Shown here in pieces: positions 39,201 through 50,520 of a stretch of 64,000 nt of DNA (positions within the stretch are counted from its first letter, which is position 1; each line of letters opens with the position of its first letter). A model generated the notes under the pieces. It did no database searches and was not told the origin of the DNA. It was given only the letters and a program-made list of their open reading frames with translations. Source of the stretch: Ricinus communis. Its lineage: Eukaryota > Streptophyta > Magnoliopsida > Malpighiales > Euphorbiaceae. The stretch lies in contig NC_063263.1 of the NCBI RefSeq assembly GCF_019578655.1, positions 10,663,001 through 10,727,000 on the forward strand, read 5' to 3'. Both the position numbers and the translations under genes were made by a program.

Positions 39201-42200
39201 ATTGTAAAATTCACTTTTATAATACAATAGAAAGAATTACTTTCCTGCAAAATGTTTTGATTTAGCTCGACAATTGTTCGACCCTTAACTACAATCTTAG
39301 TAGTTGAGGAACCCAAAGAAATATACGTAGCTGTTAGCTATTGATTTGAACAAGAAATCATGATATGAACTGAAGAGCATAATATTCTATTGCAGGTTTT
39401 GATAAGTTATCCATTTTGAAAAACTTGCAAGTGTTAAATCTAGGATCCAATACATTCGACAACAACATCTTACAGTCCTTGGGTTTACTCACATCCCTAA
39501 GGATTCTAAATCTTCAGCACAATAGATTTGAAGGGTATTCTCCAGCCAGAGGTACACTTTAAAGTACAGGCGACACCACCTTGATGAACCTTGCAATGTC
39601 CTCATTTCCTTGATTCATTATTTATTTTTGCGCAGAATTGGCTGCGTTAAACAACTTGGAAACCTTGGACCTGACCGGTAATTATCGATATGGGTCCCTG
39701 CCACTGCAAGGTATGCAAACAGAATAAGCCTCAGGAACTTATAGCTTGACAAACTGTTTTTCTCACTGCACTAAAAAATTATCTTGATTTACTAATTGTA
39801 GCTAAAGCTCGAGGCCTTAGATATGTAATCATTTTCTTGCAGGATTTGAGAGACTGTCAACATTGAAAAAATTGGTGGAATTAAGGCTCGATAGCAATGG
39901 TTTTGACAATAGCATGCTTTCGTCACTTAGCCAGCTCATAACCCTCCAGAATCTAAGCCTTGGTGGTAATATATTAAGGGGATCATTTCCTTGTAAAGGT
40001 ACTGTACAATTGTATTACGGTCCTTTATTTACTTAGTAATTATTTAGTAATTCTGAGCCAATCTTTTATTGCTTTTTGTAAAATATTTTGGTAATGTTTT
40101 TAGAATTATATTCTATATTGTGGTAATGTTTTTAAAATTATATTCTTTCTAAAGTTTGAAAAAACTAATATTTTCTTTAAGAAAAAAAAAGTCTTAAAAA
40201 TAGAACAAAAGTTTAAAATTTAAAATAGGTCGTCATTTTTTTTTTTTCTTTTTCTCCTTATTCAGAATTAGGTACTCTTGAAAACTTGGAGATGTTGGAT
40301 TTGAGCGTAAATGCCTTTAGTGACCCTCCAATTGTCAGAGGTAACCTACATCACAAATTTGTTTATTTGTTAATAGTTCAATTATGGATTTTGAACTTTC
40401 TTCTAATTTTTCAGTATGTGGGTCATGGATCATGGTCTAATATATGACTGCAGATTGTTTCAGGTTCAAGAAATTAACCAAGCTGATTCTAGATTTTAAC
40501 CAATTTAACGACGATATCCTGCCTTTCCTAAGTGTTTTCACAACACTTGAAAGTTTAAGTCTTGCTGGCAACAAATTTCAAGCAACCTTTCCAGTTGAAG
40601 GTATCAAATTTCTGCATTTATATTTAGATTGTTCAATTGGTACTGATCTTGATAATGTGTAGCATTTGGTATAAGCTGTAGAATAAAGGGACGAGAGAGA
40701 GGAGGACTTTATTGCACAAGAGAACTTATTATAAAAATTTTAGTACAAATTTTATTCTACATCCACATCACTCACTTTGGACACACTACAATTTATTATG
40801 CACTCACTCATTTGGGAACACACCTTACTTATATTTATTTTTCTTCACACTTACTGCACACACACACAAGGAGCCTAGCTCCTTTTATACTTGCACAAAG
40901 TCAGTACATTGCTGACTTTTACTACATCAGTTTCTTTTTTTAATTATAGACAATTCTAGAGAAAATTCTCTAGAATTTTAAAGAGAGAGGGAGGAGGTGA
41001 TTTTCAGCACTTCCCCTCACTGACTACTCTCTCTTAATATATGCCTACTCACCATACTAAGTTGTTATCTGAAATTCTCGAATTTTGCACTACTAATTCC
41101 TTTGATAAAAATATATGCAACTTGATCTTCAGTCTTGATATACTTTATCTCTATCTCTCCACACAAGACTTTTTCTCGTACAAAGTAATAATGTACTTCC
41201 ATATGTTTGGTTCTTGCGTGAAACACTGGATTTTCTGTCAAGTGAATAGCTGACTAATTATCATAATGCAATTGCACCAAGTAATTAATAGTTTGATGAA
41301 TATCCTCATAAGCTGCATTATCCATGTACACTCTCGAGCTGCCATAGTCCAAATTTTTAGAAACTCTCTCTTTCCTTACTTTATATGAGTCTCAAGGGCT
41401 GAATAATAGTGTTGGCCTACACTCGGCTCCTCTTTTAACGACTCTCATCATATAAGTGATAAATCATGCAATACTAGATGAAAAAACTTGAACTCGAGCT
41501 TCTCTCATTTCTTCCTATATGCTTTAACAAGTGTAAAAGATCAACTAGGCTACGACTTGATTGGCTGCAAAGTTTTTTCTTTTTCATGCATGATTAATAT
41601 CATTTCTCTTGTTTAGTTGACTAGAGGCAATATTTTCTTTAAATCTTTAGAGAGAGCTACAAGACTTAAATATCAATTGGCCCTCTAAATTTGTACATGT
41701 TGGATAATTAACCTAATGATTTTATAGCATAATTAGTTCCTAACTTCTACAATGTGGTTAATTAATTAAATGGAAAAAAAATAGTGTATATACAACAGAC
41801 TGACAATAAATGCATATCTCAATTTGAGCTAGATCTCAAGTTCGAGTCTCCCTCCTTCATTTGTAACTCGGAGAAAAAAGAGTATAATTTCACAATTATT
41901 AACAAAATTGGAGTATAATTAGTTATATTATATAAGTCGTGGGCTAATTGGCCAAGAAGTTAAAGTCAAAGTTGATTGCCTATTATCAACATTTTAGGGG
42001 GCATAAATAATAGCATTTTTGTATTTGTGGGCTAATCTTCTTTCTTTTCTTGCCTAAAAAAAGAAAATATTGAAATTTTGATTTTATGATTCCATGCAAA
42101 CAATTTAAGATTATTCAGTTCCTTGTCTTGAATTTCATTCCTTTGTTATGAATGCAGAATTAGCAGCTCTCAGAAACCTAACACTTCTAGATTTAAGCTT

Positions 42201-45200
42201 CAACAACTTCAATGGCTCCATAAAATCAGAAGGTATTTAAAATAAAGTAATATGAATATAATAATATAGTCTCTTAGTTAATTACTACAGATAACTACTG
42301 ATTGGATTACTTCATTTTTAAGGTTTATCAAAATTTAAGAAGTTGGAGACCTTAAAACTTGCTGGAAACCGATTCATGAATAGTGTTCTACAATCATTGG
42401 GGGCAGTCACATCTCTTAAAACTCTAGATCTTAGTCTTAATTTGATGCAAGGAGCCTTTCCAGACGGTACGTACATTTCTAATATTAGTTACTTGTTTTA
42501 TGAAATTCAAAATTTATCTATTTTTCACTCACTTTATTTATGCTTTCCATTTTTGTTACAGAGCTAACTAACTTGAAAAATTTGGAAAATCTGGACCTCA
42601 GCACTAATCTTCTTAATAGTTCCCTACCAATAGAAGGTACACAGAGAGTGAAAAGAAATTATTAGCACATAAAATAGATTAATACTTAAAAAAATTTGCA
42701 AATTCATTAGATTTCTAATTTAATTTGCATCAATTTTATTTGAGTTTCGTTCTCTTTGGTTGCAGAATTAGCGAGATTAAGCAACTTGAAGATTCTAAAT
42801 TTGAAGAACAACTTACTTACGGGCACCCTTCAAATTGAAGGCAAGGATAGCTGAATTAAGCAACTTTTTCATATATTTATACTATAAAGATAACAGTGTA
42901 TGAAGTTATTTAAGAAACCCCACTTTTCTAATTTACTTTGGCAGGTTTGGCAACTCTGAAGTGCTTAGAAATCCTAGATTTGAGTAACAACCGGTTAATT
43001 GGACATATTTCTCCGTCCATAGGGAGTATGGCTTCGCTCAAAGCATTATCACTGGCCAACAACAAGCTTAATGGATCTTTACCCCCAAAAGGTACTTTTC
43101 AGGTTCTTAATCTTTCATCACTATCTATAATTAGCACTTGCTCAAAGCGATCTACAGTTACCACCTGCTCAAAGGGAAAAAGTTATATTTTCTTCCCCTG
43201 CTCAAAAAAATTATGCCATCCAAAAAAATTTAAGATGTCAGGTGAGATTTCAAGAATAGTTTTATATCTCTAACACATTCGTCCTTGTACTAAAATATTA
43301 AATTATGAACTCTAGACCTTTCAATTATAGAAACCCCGATATTATATCAAAGAACTATTCCACCCAAAAGCTTAAGCTGTAAAATGAGGCCTGAGAATAG
43401 TTTTATATCTCTGAAACCCCTTTCTCTCCTATCCCAAACATAGTGTACATGCAATTCTCTAGCTGAAAACTCGTGAAGATTGACTTTGTAAATTACTATA
43501 TTGTAGGTTTCTGTGAATTGACGAACCTTCAAGAGTTGGATCTCAGTCAGAATAACCTTAGTGGAGTTCTTCCATCTTGTCTCAGCAGCTTAACATCTCT
43601 TAGACTGTTAGACCTCTCATTTAACCGACTTGAAGGAAAGATATATTCATCTCTGGTACCTACCCTTGCATCCCTTGAATACATTGATCTCAGTCATAAT
43701 CATTTTGAGGGCGCATTCTCTTTCAGTTCAATTGCTAATCACACCAACCTCAAAGTACTGATGATTGGATGCGGTAATAGTAAGCTGAAAGTTGAAACTG
43801 GATACTCAAGTTGGCTTCCCAAATTTCAGTTAACTATTCTTGCGGTAACAAACTGTAATTTGAACAAGCTTCCAGAGTTTCTCATTCACCAATTTGATCT
43901 CAGGATAGCTGATCTCTCTCACAACAACCTGACCGGAATATTCCCCAAGTGGTTGCTGGAAAACAACATCAATTTGGACTTCCTGAGTCTTAGAAATAAT
44001 TCTTTATTTGGTCAGTTTCATTTGTCACCCAATTCTAGTAGTAACATTTTTCAGATGGATATCTCAGAGAATTACTTCCATGGGCAGCTTCAAGAAAATA
44101 TAGGGGCAGTTCTACCAAAGGTATCGGCCCTTAATGTTTCTGAAAATGCTTTTACTGGTAGTATTTCCCCAGTTCGCAACATGCCCAATTTGTTGTTTTT
44201 AGATCTATCTAGCAACAATTTCTCAGGAGAAGTTACAGGCGAGTTTGCAGTAAATTGTTCCCAATTGGTTGTTTTGAAGCTATCGAACAATAGACTGCGT
44301 GGCCAAATACCAAATCTCAACCAAAGTATATCATTGATGTCCTTGCAACTAAGTGAAAATAGCTTCACCGGAACTCTACCAAATTCGATTTCACAATCAT
44401 CCGTCCTATATAACATTGACATCAGTGGCAATTACATGTCTGGTGAGATTCCTAGCTTCGGCAACAACTCGTCACTTTCTGCAGTCATCATGCGAGATAA
44501 CGGCTTCAGAGGAAAAATCTCCTGTGAACTGCTAGCTTCAGTTATGTTTATCTTGGACCTTTCCTACAACTCAATTTCGGGCCCTTTACCATCTTGTGAC
44601 TTATCATATCTATATCATCTCAACTTGCAAGGAAACAAAATCACAGGTTCGATCCCAAGGACATTGTTTAACTCCTCAAATTTGCTGACTCTGAACCTCA
44701 AAAATAATTGCTTGACTGGTGAAATTATAACTTCAGTTGTGGCTTATTCTGATCTGAGAGTTCTGCTTTTAAGGGGGAACCTTTTCAGTGGTCTGATCCC
44801 TGATCAACTATGTCAATTTAATAATATAAGCATGTTGGATCTCTCCGATAACTCATTTTCTGGATCAATACCCCATTGCTTTAGTAATATCACTTTTGGG
44901 AGCATAAAGGAATATGTCTCTATACTTGGAGAGTCATTCGAAGTCCCAATACCTAGGTCTACAATATATAACTTTGAGAGTCTTTTGCAGCGGGAGATCA
45001 TCCATGAGAAAGACATTGATATCGTGAAACAAGTTGAAGTTGAGTTTATTACAAAAACCAGGGCCAATATATACACAGGAAGTATTCTTGATTTGATGTC
45101 TGGACTGGATTTGTCATGTAACCACCTAACTGGTGAGATACCATCTGAACTAGGAAAACTAAGCTGGATACACGCTTTAAACTTATCCCACAATCAGTTG

Positions 45201-45698
45201 ACAGGCTCCATCCCAAGTACCTTTTCAAGCCTGAGCCAAATAGAAAGCCTGGATCTTTCTTTCAACAATTTAAGTGGAGAAATCCCTTCTGCATTGATCA
45301 GTCTAAATTTTCTCCAAGTGTTCTCTGTGGCTCACAACAACCTGTCAGGCAGAGTACCAGAGAAAAAAGCACAATTTGGAACATTTGAAAATAACATATA
45401 TGAAGGAAACCCATTCCTGTGTGGAACTCCATTAGAGAAAAGCTGCAGTGCTGTGATTGAGCCGCCAACAGCATTCTCCGATTCAAGTGAAGAGAAATGG
45501 TATGAAATCGATCCTTTGGTCTTCAAAGGAAGTTTTACTGCTGCATATGTGATGTTCTTGCTCGGTTTCTTAGCTCTTCTCTACATCAACCCGTATTGGC
45601 GACGAAAGTTGTTCTATTTCATTGAGGATTGTATGTATTCATGCTATTTCTTTGTTTCCAGTATTTTTCAAAAGTCATCAGCAAAAATATGTGGGTGA
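33288..45698 (+). CDS. RLP-C: large LRR receptor-like protein, 12 exons, with retroelements in introns
   Basis: Exons: 33288-33684, 39396-39551, 39636-39710, 39843-39998, 40266-40340, 40454-40600, 42158-42232, 42323-42466, 42562-42636, 42766-42840, 42945-43091, 43507-45698. All introns are phase 1 and the joined frame is open for 1237 aa (1235 if the ATG at 33294, with the better +4 G, is used). Parts: signal peptide, LRRNT (DCCNWVRVKC), a long series of single-LRR exons, the large LRR exon with island (EVEFITKTRA), GNPFLCG cap, WYEIDPLVF, a membrane helix at about 1180-1201 and INPYWRRK tail. No kinase. Intron 1 holds a whole copia element; intron 6 a copia remnant; intron 10 has a GC donor. 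The open frame suggests selection or recent origin. Expression across the 5.7 kb intron 1 is unproven. Confidence 0.83.
34232..34513 (-). repeat. 3' LTR of the copia element
   Basis: 282 bases, TG...CA ends. Contains a perfect 9-base-arm palindrome (CCTTTCCTG/CAGGAAAGG) and a second hairpin with arms GCACAAGC/GCTTGTGC whose loop reads AACCTA. Confidence 0.95.
34465..37600 (-). pseudogene. Copia pol (protease, integrase, RT, RNase H), frameshifted
   Basis: Protease site WIIDSGASDHMT at about 37545-37590, followed by an in-frame TAA. Integrase at 36667-37491 shows the HxxxH...CxxC finger (HQRLGHP...CDVC), SDVW, FRSDNGTEY and EQNGVSE. A frame change near 36690-36710 leads into the 35508-36788 frame (integrase end, RT with YKARLVARGF and FQMDVKNAFL). 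A further change near 35510 leads to the YVDDIII active site (near 35450), and another near 35290 to RNase H at 34465-35295 (FSDADWAG, VEAEYRAM, HCDNQAA, KHIEVDCHFIR). At least three frame breaks and one stop; not translatable as one polyprotein. Confidence 0.92.
34514..34525 (-). other. Copia polypurine tract
   Basis: Minus-strand TTGAGGGGGAG immediately before the 3' LTR, used for plus-strand priming in this family. Confidence 0.88.
37732..38826 (-). pseudogene. Copia gag, interrupted by one nonsense codon
   Basis: Starts MSQNEKL at 38826 and has the copia gag pattern (LKGNSNYFEWSKTV, then LGFITGT). A single in-frame TGA near 38536 interrupts a position expected to be Trp (KTI*EKMQSLYGQQ); the same frame continues to 37732. 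The second half carries the zinc knuckle CDHCQLQGHTREAC (C-x2-C-x4-H-x4-C) and an unusual Arg/Gly-rich basic patch from the GC-rich stretch at 37960-38100. In intact elements gag forms the virus-like particle. Confidence 0.9.
38884..38895 (-). other. Copia primer binding site (initiator tRNA-Met)
   Basis: Minus-strand TGGTATCAGAGC directly next to the 5' LTR, the standard plant copia primer site. Confidence 0.92.
38896..39177 (-). repeat. 5' LTR of the copia element
   Basis: 282 bases, same length as its partner. The second hairpin loop reads TAGGTT, the reverse complement of the loop in the other LTR. The element promoter would lie here, reading toward the minus strand, that is, against RLP-C. 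Confidence 0.95.
40677..41290 (-). mobile_element. Truncated second copia remnant (3' LTR, polypurine tract and RNase H end) in RLP-C intron 6
   Basis: On the minus strand, 41040-41280 reads as a copia RNase H tail: HLTENPVFHARTKHMEVHYY, then REKVLCGEIEIKYIKTEDQV, with one or two stops. Downstream is a purine tract (minus GTGAGGGGAAG) and then an LTR start, TGCTGAAAATC, at 41009. The LTR would run to about 40677 (TGTAGAATAAAGG on plus). The 5' half of the element is missing. Family differs from the complete element at 34232-39177, as LTR sequences are unlike. Left boundary uncertain by tens of bases. Confidence 0.75.
40952..40977. repeat. Perfect 12-base-arm palindrome in the remnant LTR
   Basis: AATTCTAGAGAA and TTCTCTAGAATT face each other across two A bases. 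Such near-perfect palindromes in LTRs may reflect terminator or regulatory sites; role unknown. Confidence 0.85.
41291..42157. other. Rest of RLP-C intron 6
   Basis: No coding region. Near 41830-41875 there is a GATCTCAAGTTCGAGTCT stretch resembling a tRNA-like B box, which may come from a SINE or other repeat; no A box at the right distance was found. Confidence 0.3.
42841..42944 (+). other. GC-AG intron (RLP-C intron 10)
   Basis: The exon ends ATTGAAG and the intron begins GCAAGG, ending TTTGGCAG. The phase (1) and exon length (75 nt) match the neighbouring exons exactly, and no GT donor gives an open frame. GC-AG introns are a known minority class. Confidence 0.8.
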
Positions 45699-47275
45699 CT
45701 GTCTTACAAACAATCCTGTTTCCAGTATTGCCTCAGGACAACATTTTACTCTGTACATGTAAATGAACTGATACCATGATCAAATCATGCTTGACAATAC
45801 CATGGCATCACATTTGGTTCTCCAAGAAAGTGTTTGCATCTGGTCAAGTAACAAAGAGTAATGTACAGAAATCAACTCTGTATTCTATGCTCTGAACAAT
45901 TAGATCTGTTATGCATTATTTATGTCATAAAGAACTGAGAGCATGATTACCTTGTGTATAATTTGTCTCCTAATTATCCATTCCATCAATATATGTTATA
46001 TAAGCCCAACCAAAATAGAGACTTTGATCATTCCTTTTATAGGATTATATTTTAATTGATAATCTTACACTGATTTAATATTTTGAATTTTTTATTTAAT
46101 ATATATTTACTTTATTTTTGTTGTTTATATAATACTAAATTATTGTAATATAATTTTTTATTTAATAGTTAATTGTTGTGATATTTGTTTACTGTATTAT
46201 TATATTTACATTTTTATATATAATTACATATCTTAATGTTTTTATTTTATTATTATATTATAATTATTTTATTAATAATTCATTAATTTTAGCTTAAATT
46301 TTTATATTTTTTCGTTTTTTTCTTGTTAATTAATACTTGATTATTTTGAATATATTAATTTTTTCTCCATCTTTTGATTACTTGATATTTTTATATGCGC
46401 TGCTACGAAATCATTGGAGCTGGTATGGTAATTATTAATTATAATAATAAGAAAATAAAAATTAATGTTTAATCAATAATACGAAAACTTTTATCCCAAA
46501 AGAAAATTGAAAAAAAAAAAGTTAATATATTCAAGATAATAGCCTATTAACTCAAAAAAAAAAAATTGATAAAACTAATAAAATATTATACTTGAAAGAC
46601 ATGAAATTGCACCCGATCCATAATTTCTCATTAGCCTCATTATCAACCACATCCTTTGGTGGTAATTTAAAATTAATTATAGAAGAAGACTTCAGTCAAC
46701 TAAAATAGTCTTATAAGGCATTATTGCTTCACTCTTGCTATATGTAGTTCATTCTCATCACTATACAGATATACATAAAAATAACATTTAATACGATGTG
46801 ACATATAAATTAATTATATTTATATAGAAAATAAGGCATAAAACACATCCCGCTAATAAATTTATAATCTAATAAATATATAAACATCGGAATATAAAAT
46901 TTTTAATATGCATAGTAAAATAAATAAAATTAAATATTCTAAATGCAAATAAAAAAAAATTCAGATATATATATAAAAAGAGAGTTTATCTAGAATATGC
47001 TGAGTAGGATTTTTACGGATGGAAAATCATGCAGCTACATATTCAAATTTCAAATTTGATATCACGGTTAAATTATATTTTTTCGGATTTTATTATAAGT
47101 ATTTGACAGAAACGACGGATGCAGAAATATGGAAGTATTATAAGTATTTGTCAAGTTGGCATAGCCACTGCTTCAAGCCACTCTCTGTCCACAGGATTTG
47201 GATAATTATAAATGTACAAGCTGAGCAGTGTGACCTTTAGCACATATAAGTCCAATCCCATATCCGCATCTGTAA
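45699..47275. promoter_or_regulatory. RLP-C 3' flank and 5' flank of RLP-D
   Basis: Extremely AT-rich at 46040-46560. A third copy of the approximately 120-base segment found upstream of RLP-B lies at 46595-46715. A TATATAAAAAG element is at about 46970-46980. The 73-codon frame at 47019-47240 has no known motif. Confidence 0.4.
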
Positions 47276-50200
47276 ATGGACCGGTTTATGGTGAAGTGTT
47301 TCTTGTTGGGATTCATAGTTTCACTTCAAATGAATGGACACTTTGGTTGCTTTCAAGAAGAGAGGTTGGCTCTCTTAGATTTTAAAGCATCTGTCCTGTC
47401 TAATGAAGATTATAATGCAGACCTGCTTCTGCCTTCATGGACTACTACTGCTGTAGTTGGGAGCGACTCACGTGTGACTCCACCGGAGGTCACGTGATCA
47501 TCCTTTGTCTTAATGAAACAAGGCCGAATTATGATGATATGAGTGGTTGGTACCTTAATATTTCTCTATCCCACCATTTTAAAGGAGCTTAGAAGCCTTA
47601 AGTTGTCATATAATGCAATTGCTGAATTCATCGACTATGAAGATATTATTATATTTTTTGGGTTTTTTTTTCTTTTTTGCAGTCACTTTAATTTATAGAT
47701 ACTCTGTTGTTTATATCCATAATAAATAAATAACAATGAAGCAGTAGATACCCTTTTCTTATTATTTTTTGACGTTCTGAGAATTTAATTCTAAATACAA
47801 TTTGATGTCTCTAAGAATTTTCAGATTCCAAAAGTTTGTCTGAACTGAACAAGCTAGAGCATTTAGACTTGAGCTGGAAGTATCTTGACAAAGAAGTATT
47901 TAAGGTGTTGATGAATTCTCAGCCCTCAAATCTTTATTCCTGCAATCTAATGTTATCACAGGTTCACTATCTAACCCAGGTACGTGCATATGCAAATTTG
48001 GCGTTTTATTGCTTGGTTTCTGAGAAAATAGATTTTAACAAGATTCTTTTAATGGCAATATTAATTAATTGGCTGCAGATGAACCCTTTAATATTCAGCT
48101 AATTGATGCTTTATAATTCACCCATGTAACAGATCTTGCGGCACTGAGTAACTTGAAGGTACTTAATCTGAAGTTCAATCAGCTGAATGGAACTCTGCCA
48201 ATTCATTGTAATTAATTCTTTTCATCAAGTTTCTATTCCAGTTAATCCTTTGCCATTTCTAAAGTATTTTGTATATTTCTTGTTAGATTTAGCCAGTTTC
48301 AGTAGCTTGGAGATTTTAGACTTGAGCTGGAATGAATTCACTGGCAGCATTTCGTCAAACATAGAGCATCTATCATCTCTCAAGGCTTTAACTCTGTCAA
48401 ATAATTATCTCAATGGCTCTTGACCAACTCAAGGTAATATTCCATGGAAAAACTCTTTTTGAAGCTTTCTTCTTTCTTTCATGATGAAAATTTTGTTTCA
48501 GTGAAATGAGGGGAAAGAAAAGATTAGTGAAGCTGCTTAGAACTCAATTTCTCTTTCTGTTTTCAGGGTTATGTCAACTGCAGAAACTTGAAGAGCTAGA
48601 TCTTAGTCAGAACTCATTCCTAGGGACTATTCCCCCATGCTTAAGCAATTTGACATCTCTTAGACTGTTAGATCTATCTGCAAACAAATTCTCAGGAAAA
48701 ATTTCTTCATCTATGGTAGCAGGCCTAACATCACTCCAGTACATTGATCTCAGTCATAATCAATTTGAAGGTGTATTCTCCTTCAGCTCATTCTCTAATC
48801 ATTCCAGACTTGAGGTGGTTCAGATTGTGAACGATAAAGACAACTTTGAAGTTGAAACTGAATATTTAAGTTGGAATTCGTTATTTCAATTAAAGGTCCT
48901 TCTACTACCTAACTGTAATTTGAACAAGTTCTCCAAAATTATTCCTACGTTCCTCTTTCAGCGGCATGAGTTGAGAGTTCTTAATCTTGCTCACAACAAT
49001 TTGAAAGGAAGGATAGACTGGTTGCTCGGCAAAAATACTAGACTTGAATTTCTTTCTTTGAGGAATAATTCATTTGTAGGTCAGCTTCTTCTACCACCAC
49101 TTCGCAGTGAAACAACCTGTGGATTGATATATCAGACAATCAGTTGTACGGGAAAATTCAACCGAACATAGGGAAGATATTTCCCAATGGAATTTATTTT
49201 AATTTTTCCAAAAACGCTTTCAAAGGTAGCATCCCGTCCTCAATTGGCGACATGCTTTACTTGGAGCAGCTGGACATGTCTTTCAACTTCTCAGGAGAAA
49301 TACCTATAGAAGTGGTTGCTAATTTGGTCAGGTTGCAGACTCTGAAACTGTCAGGTAATGGATTTCATGGTCGAATATTTTCAGTAAATTTCAACCTGAC
49401 ATGGTTAGAGTTTTTGTACCTGGACAACAATCAGTTTACAGGATCTCTGTCGAATGTGATCTTGAGAAGCTCACAACTTGGCGTATTGGATATTAGCAAC
49501 AATAACATTTCCGGTAGCATTTCAAAGTGGATAAGCAACATGACTTATTTGAGGACGTTTGCCATGCGAAGCAATAAACCTTCCGGAAGGTTTACTTCCC
49601 TGCGAGATTCCATTCAACTTCGACGTTTTAGACCTTTCTTACAACCATTTGACAGGATCAATACCTTCTTGCTTGAATGTGAAAACTTTATGGGGGTTGT
49701 ATTTGCAAGGGAACAAGTTCACAGGTTCAATATCTCAACTCTTCGACGCTGGCTGTATTAGACATCAGTGAGAATCGCTTATCAATAAAAATCCCTGATT
49801 CAATAACTGCACTACCCAATTTAAATGTTCTTCTGTTGAAAGGAAATAAACTGAGTGGTGCAATTCCGAGTCAGTTATGCAAACTGAACAATATAGCCCT
49901 GATGGATCTGTCCAACAACTTTTTCTCTGCTTCCATAGCTCAATGCTTCTACAACATCACCTTTAACGAAGCATTGAATTACTATCCATTCATTTCTTCA
50001 AATTTTAGGAGAACATTTATGTCTATGTAAGCTTCCTGCTTGGGCAGTACACAGTTTATGATCCAAATGATGCCTATACATATGAAGATGGCGTGATCGG
50101 TTTTCTCACTGAAAGCAGGTCTCATTCATACAATGGTGGCATTCTTGATTTTAGGTCCGGATTGGATCTGTCTTCCAACAAACTCAGTGGAGAAATTACT

Positions 50201-50520
50201 TGCGAACTTGGAAAACTAAATTGGATAAACGCAGTAAACTTATCTCGAAATCACTTGACAGGCTCCATCCCGGGAACTTTATCAAACTCAAGTCAAATTG
50301 AGAGCTTGGATCTCTCTTACAACAGCTTGAGCGGAGCAATCCCGCAAGAACTAACAAATCTCCACTTCCTGAAGTTCTTCAGTGTGGCTTACAACAATTT
50401 ATCAGGTAGCATTCCAGATATCAAGCCACAATTCACCATACTTGCAAGGAAATGATTCAAAATTTGCAGCATTATCTCATTGGATTACTCACTCTTCATA
50501 AGCTCTGCTGTTCTTTATTT
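47276..50520 (+). pseudogene. RLP-D: LRR receptor-like protein pseudogene
   Basis: Same layout as RLP-A/B/C. Exon 1 starts at 47276 with a signal peptide and GCFQEERLALLDFKAS, but a base is lost near 47445, so the LRRNT (CCSWERLTCDST) continues in another frame. An extra base near 47586 breaks it again, and the usual donor after the EFIDYED end is absent. LRR exons are visible near 47830-47980, 48132-48210 and 48291-48433; the last carries an in-frame TGA at 48421. The large exon from about 48567 changes frame near 49110-49145, 49590 and 49760, and has a TAA near 50028. It stops after SGSIPDIKPQF at 50455, with no clear GNPxLCG cap, membrane helix or INPYWRR tail. Clearly dead. Confidence 0.93.

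Noticed and set aside
40464..40600. Acceptor at TTTCAG (40463) for RLP-C exon 6
   Set aside because: It gives 137 nt and breaks the frame; the CTGCAG acceptor at 40453 gives 147 nt and keeps phase 1.
41830..41875. tRNA gene or SINE
   Set aside because: Only a B-box-like word is present; no A box, no cloverleaf, no clear ends.
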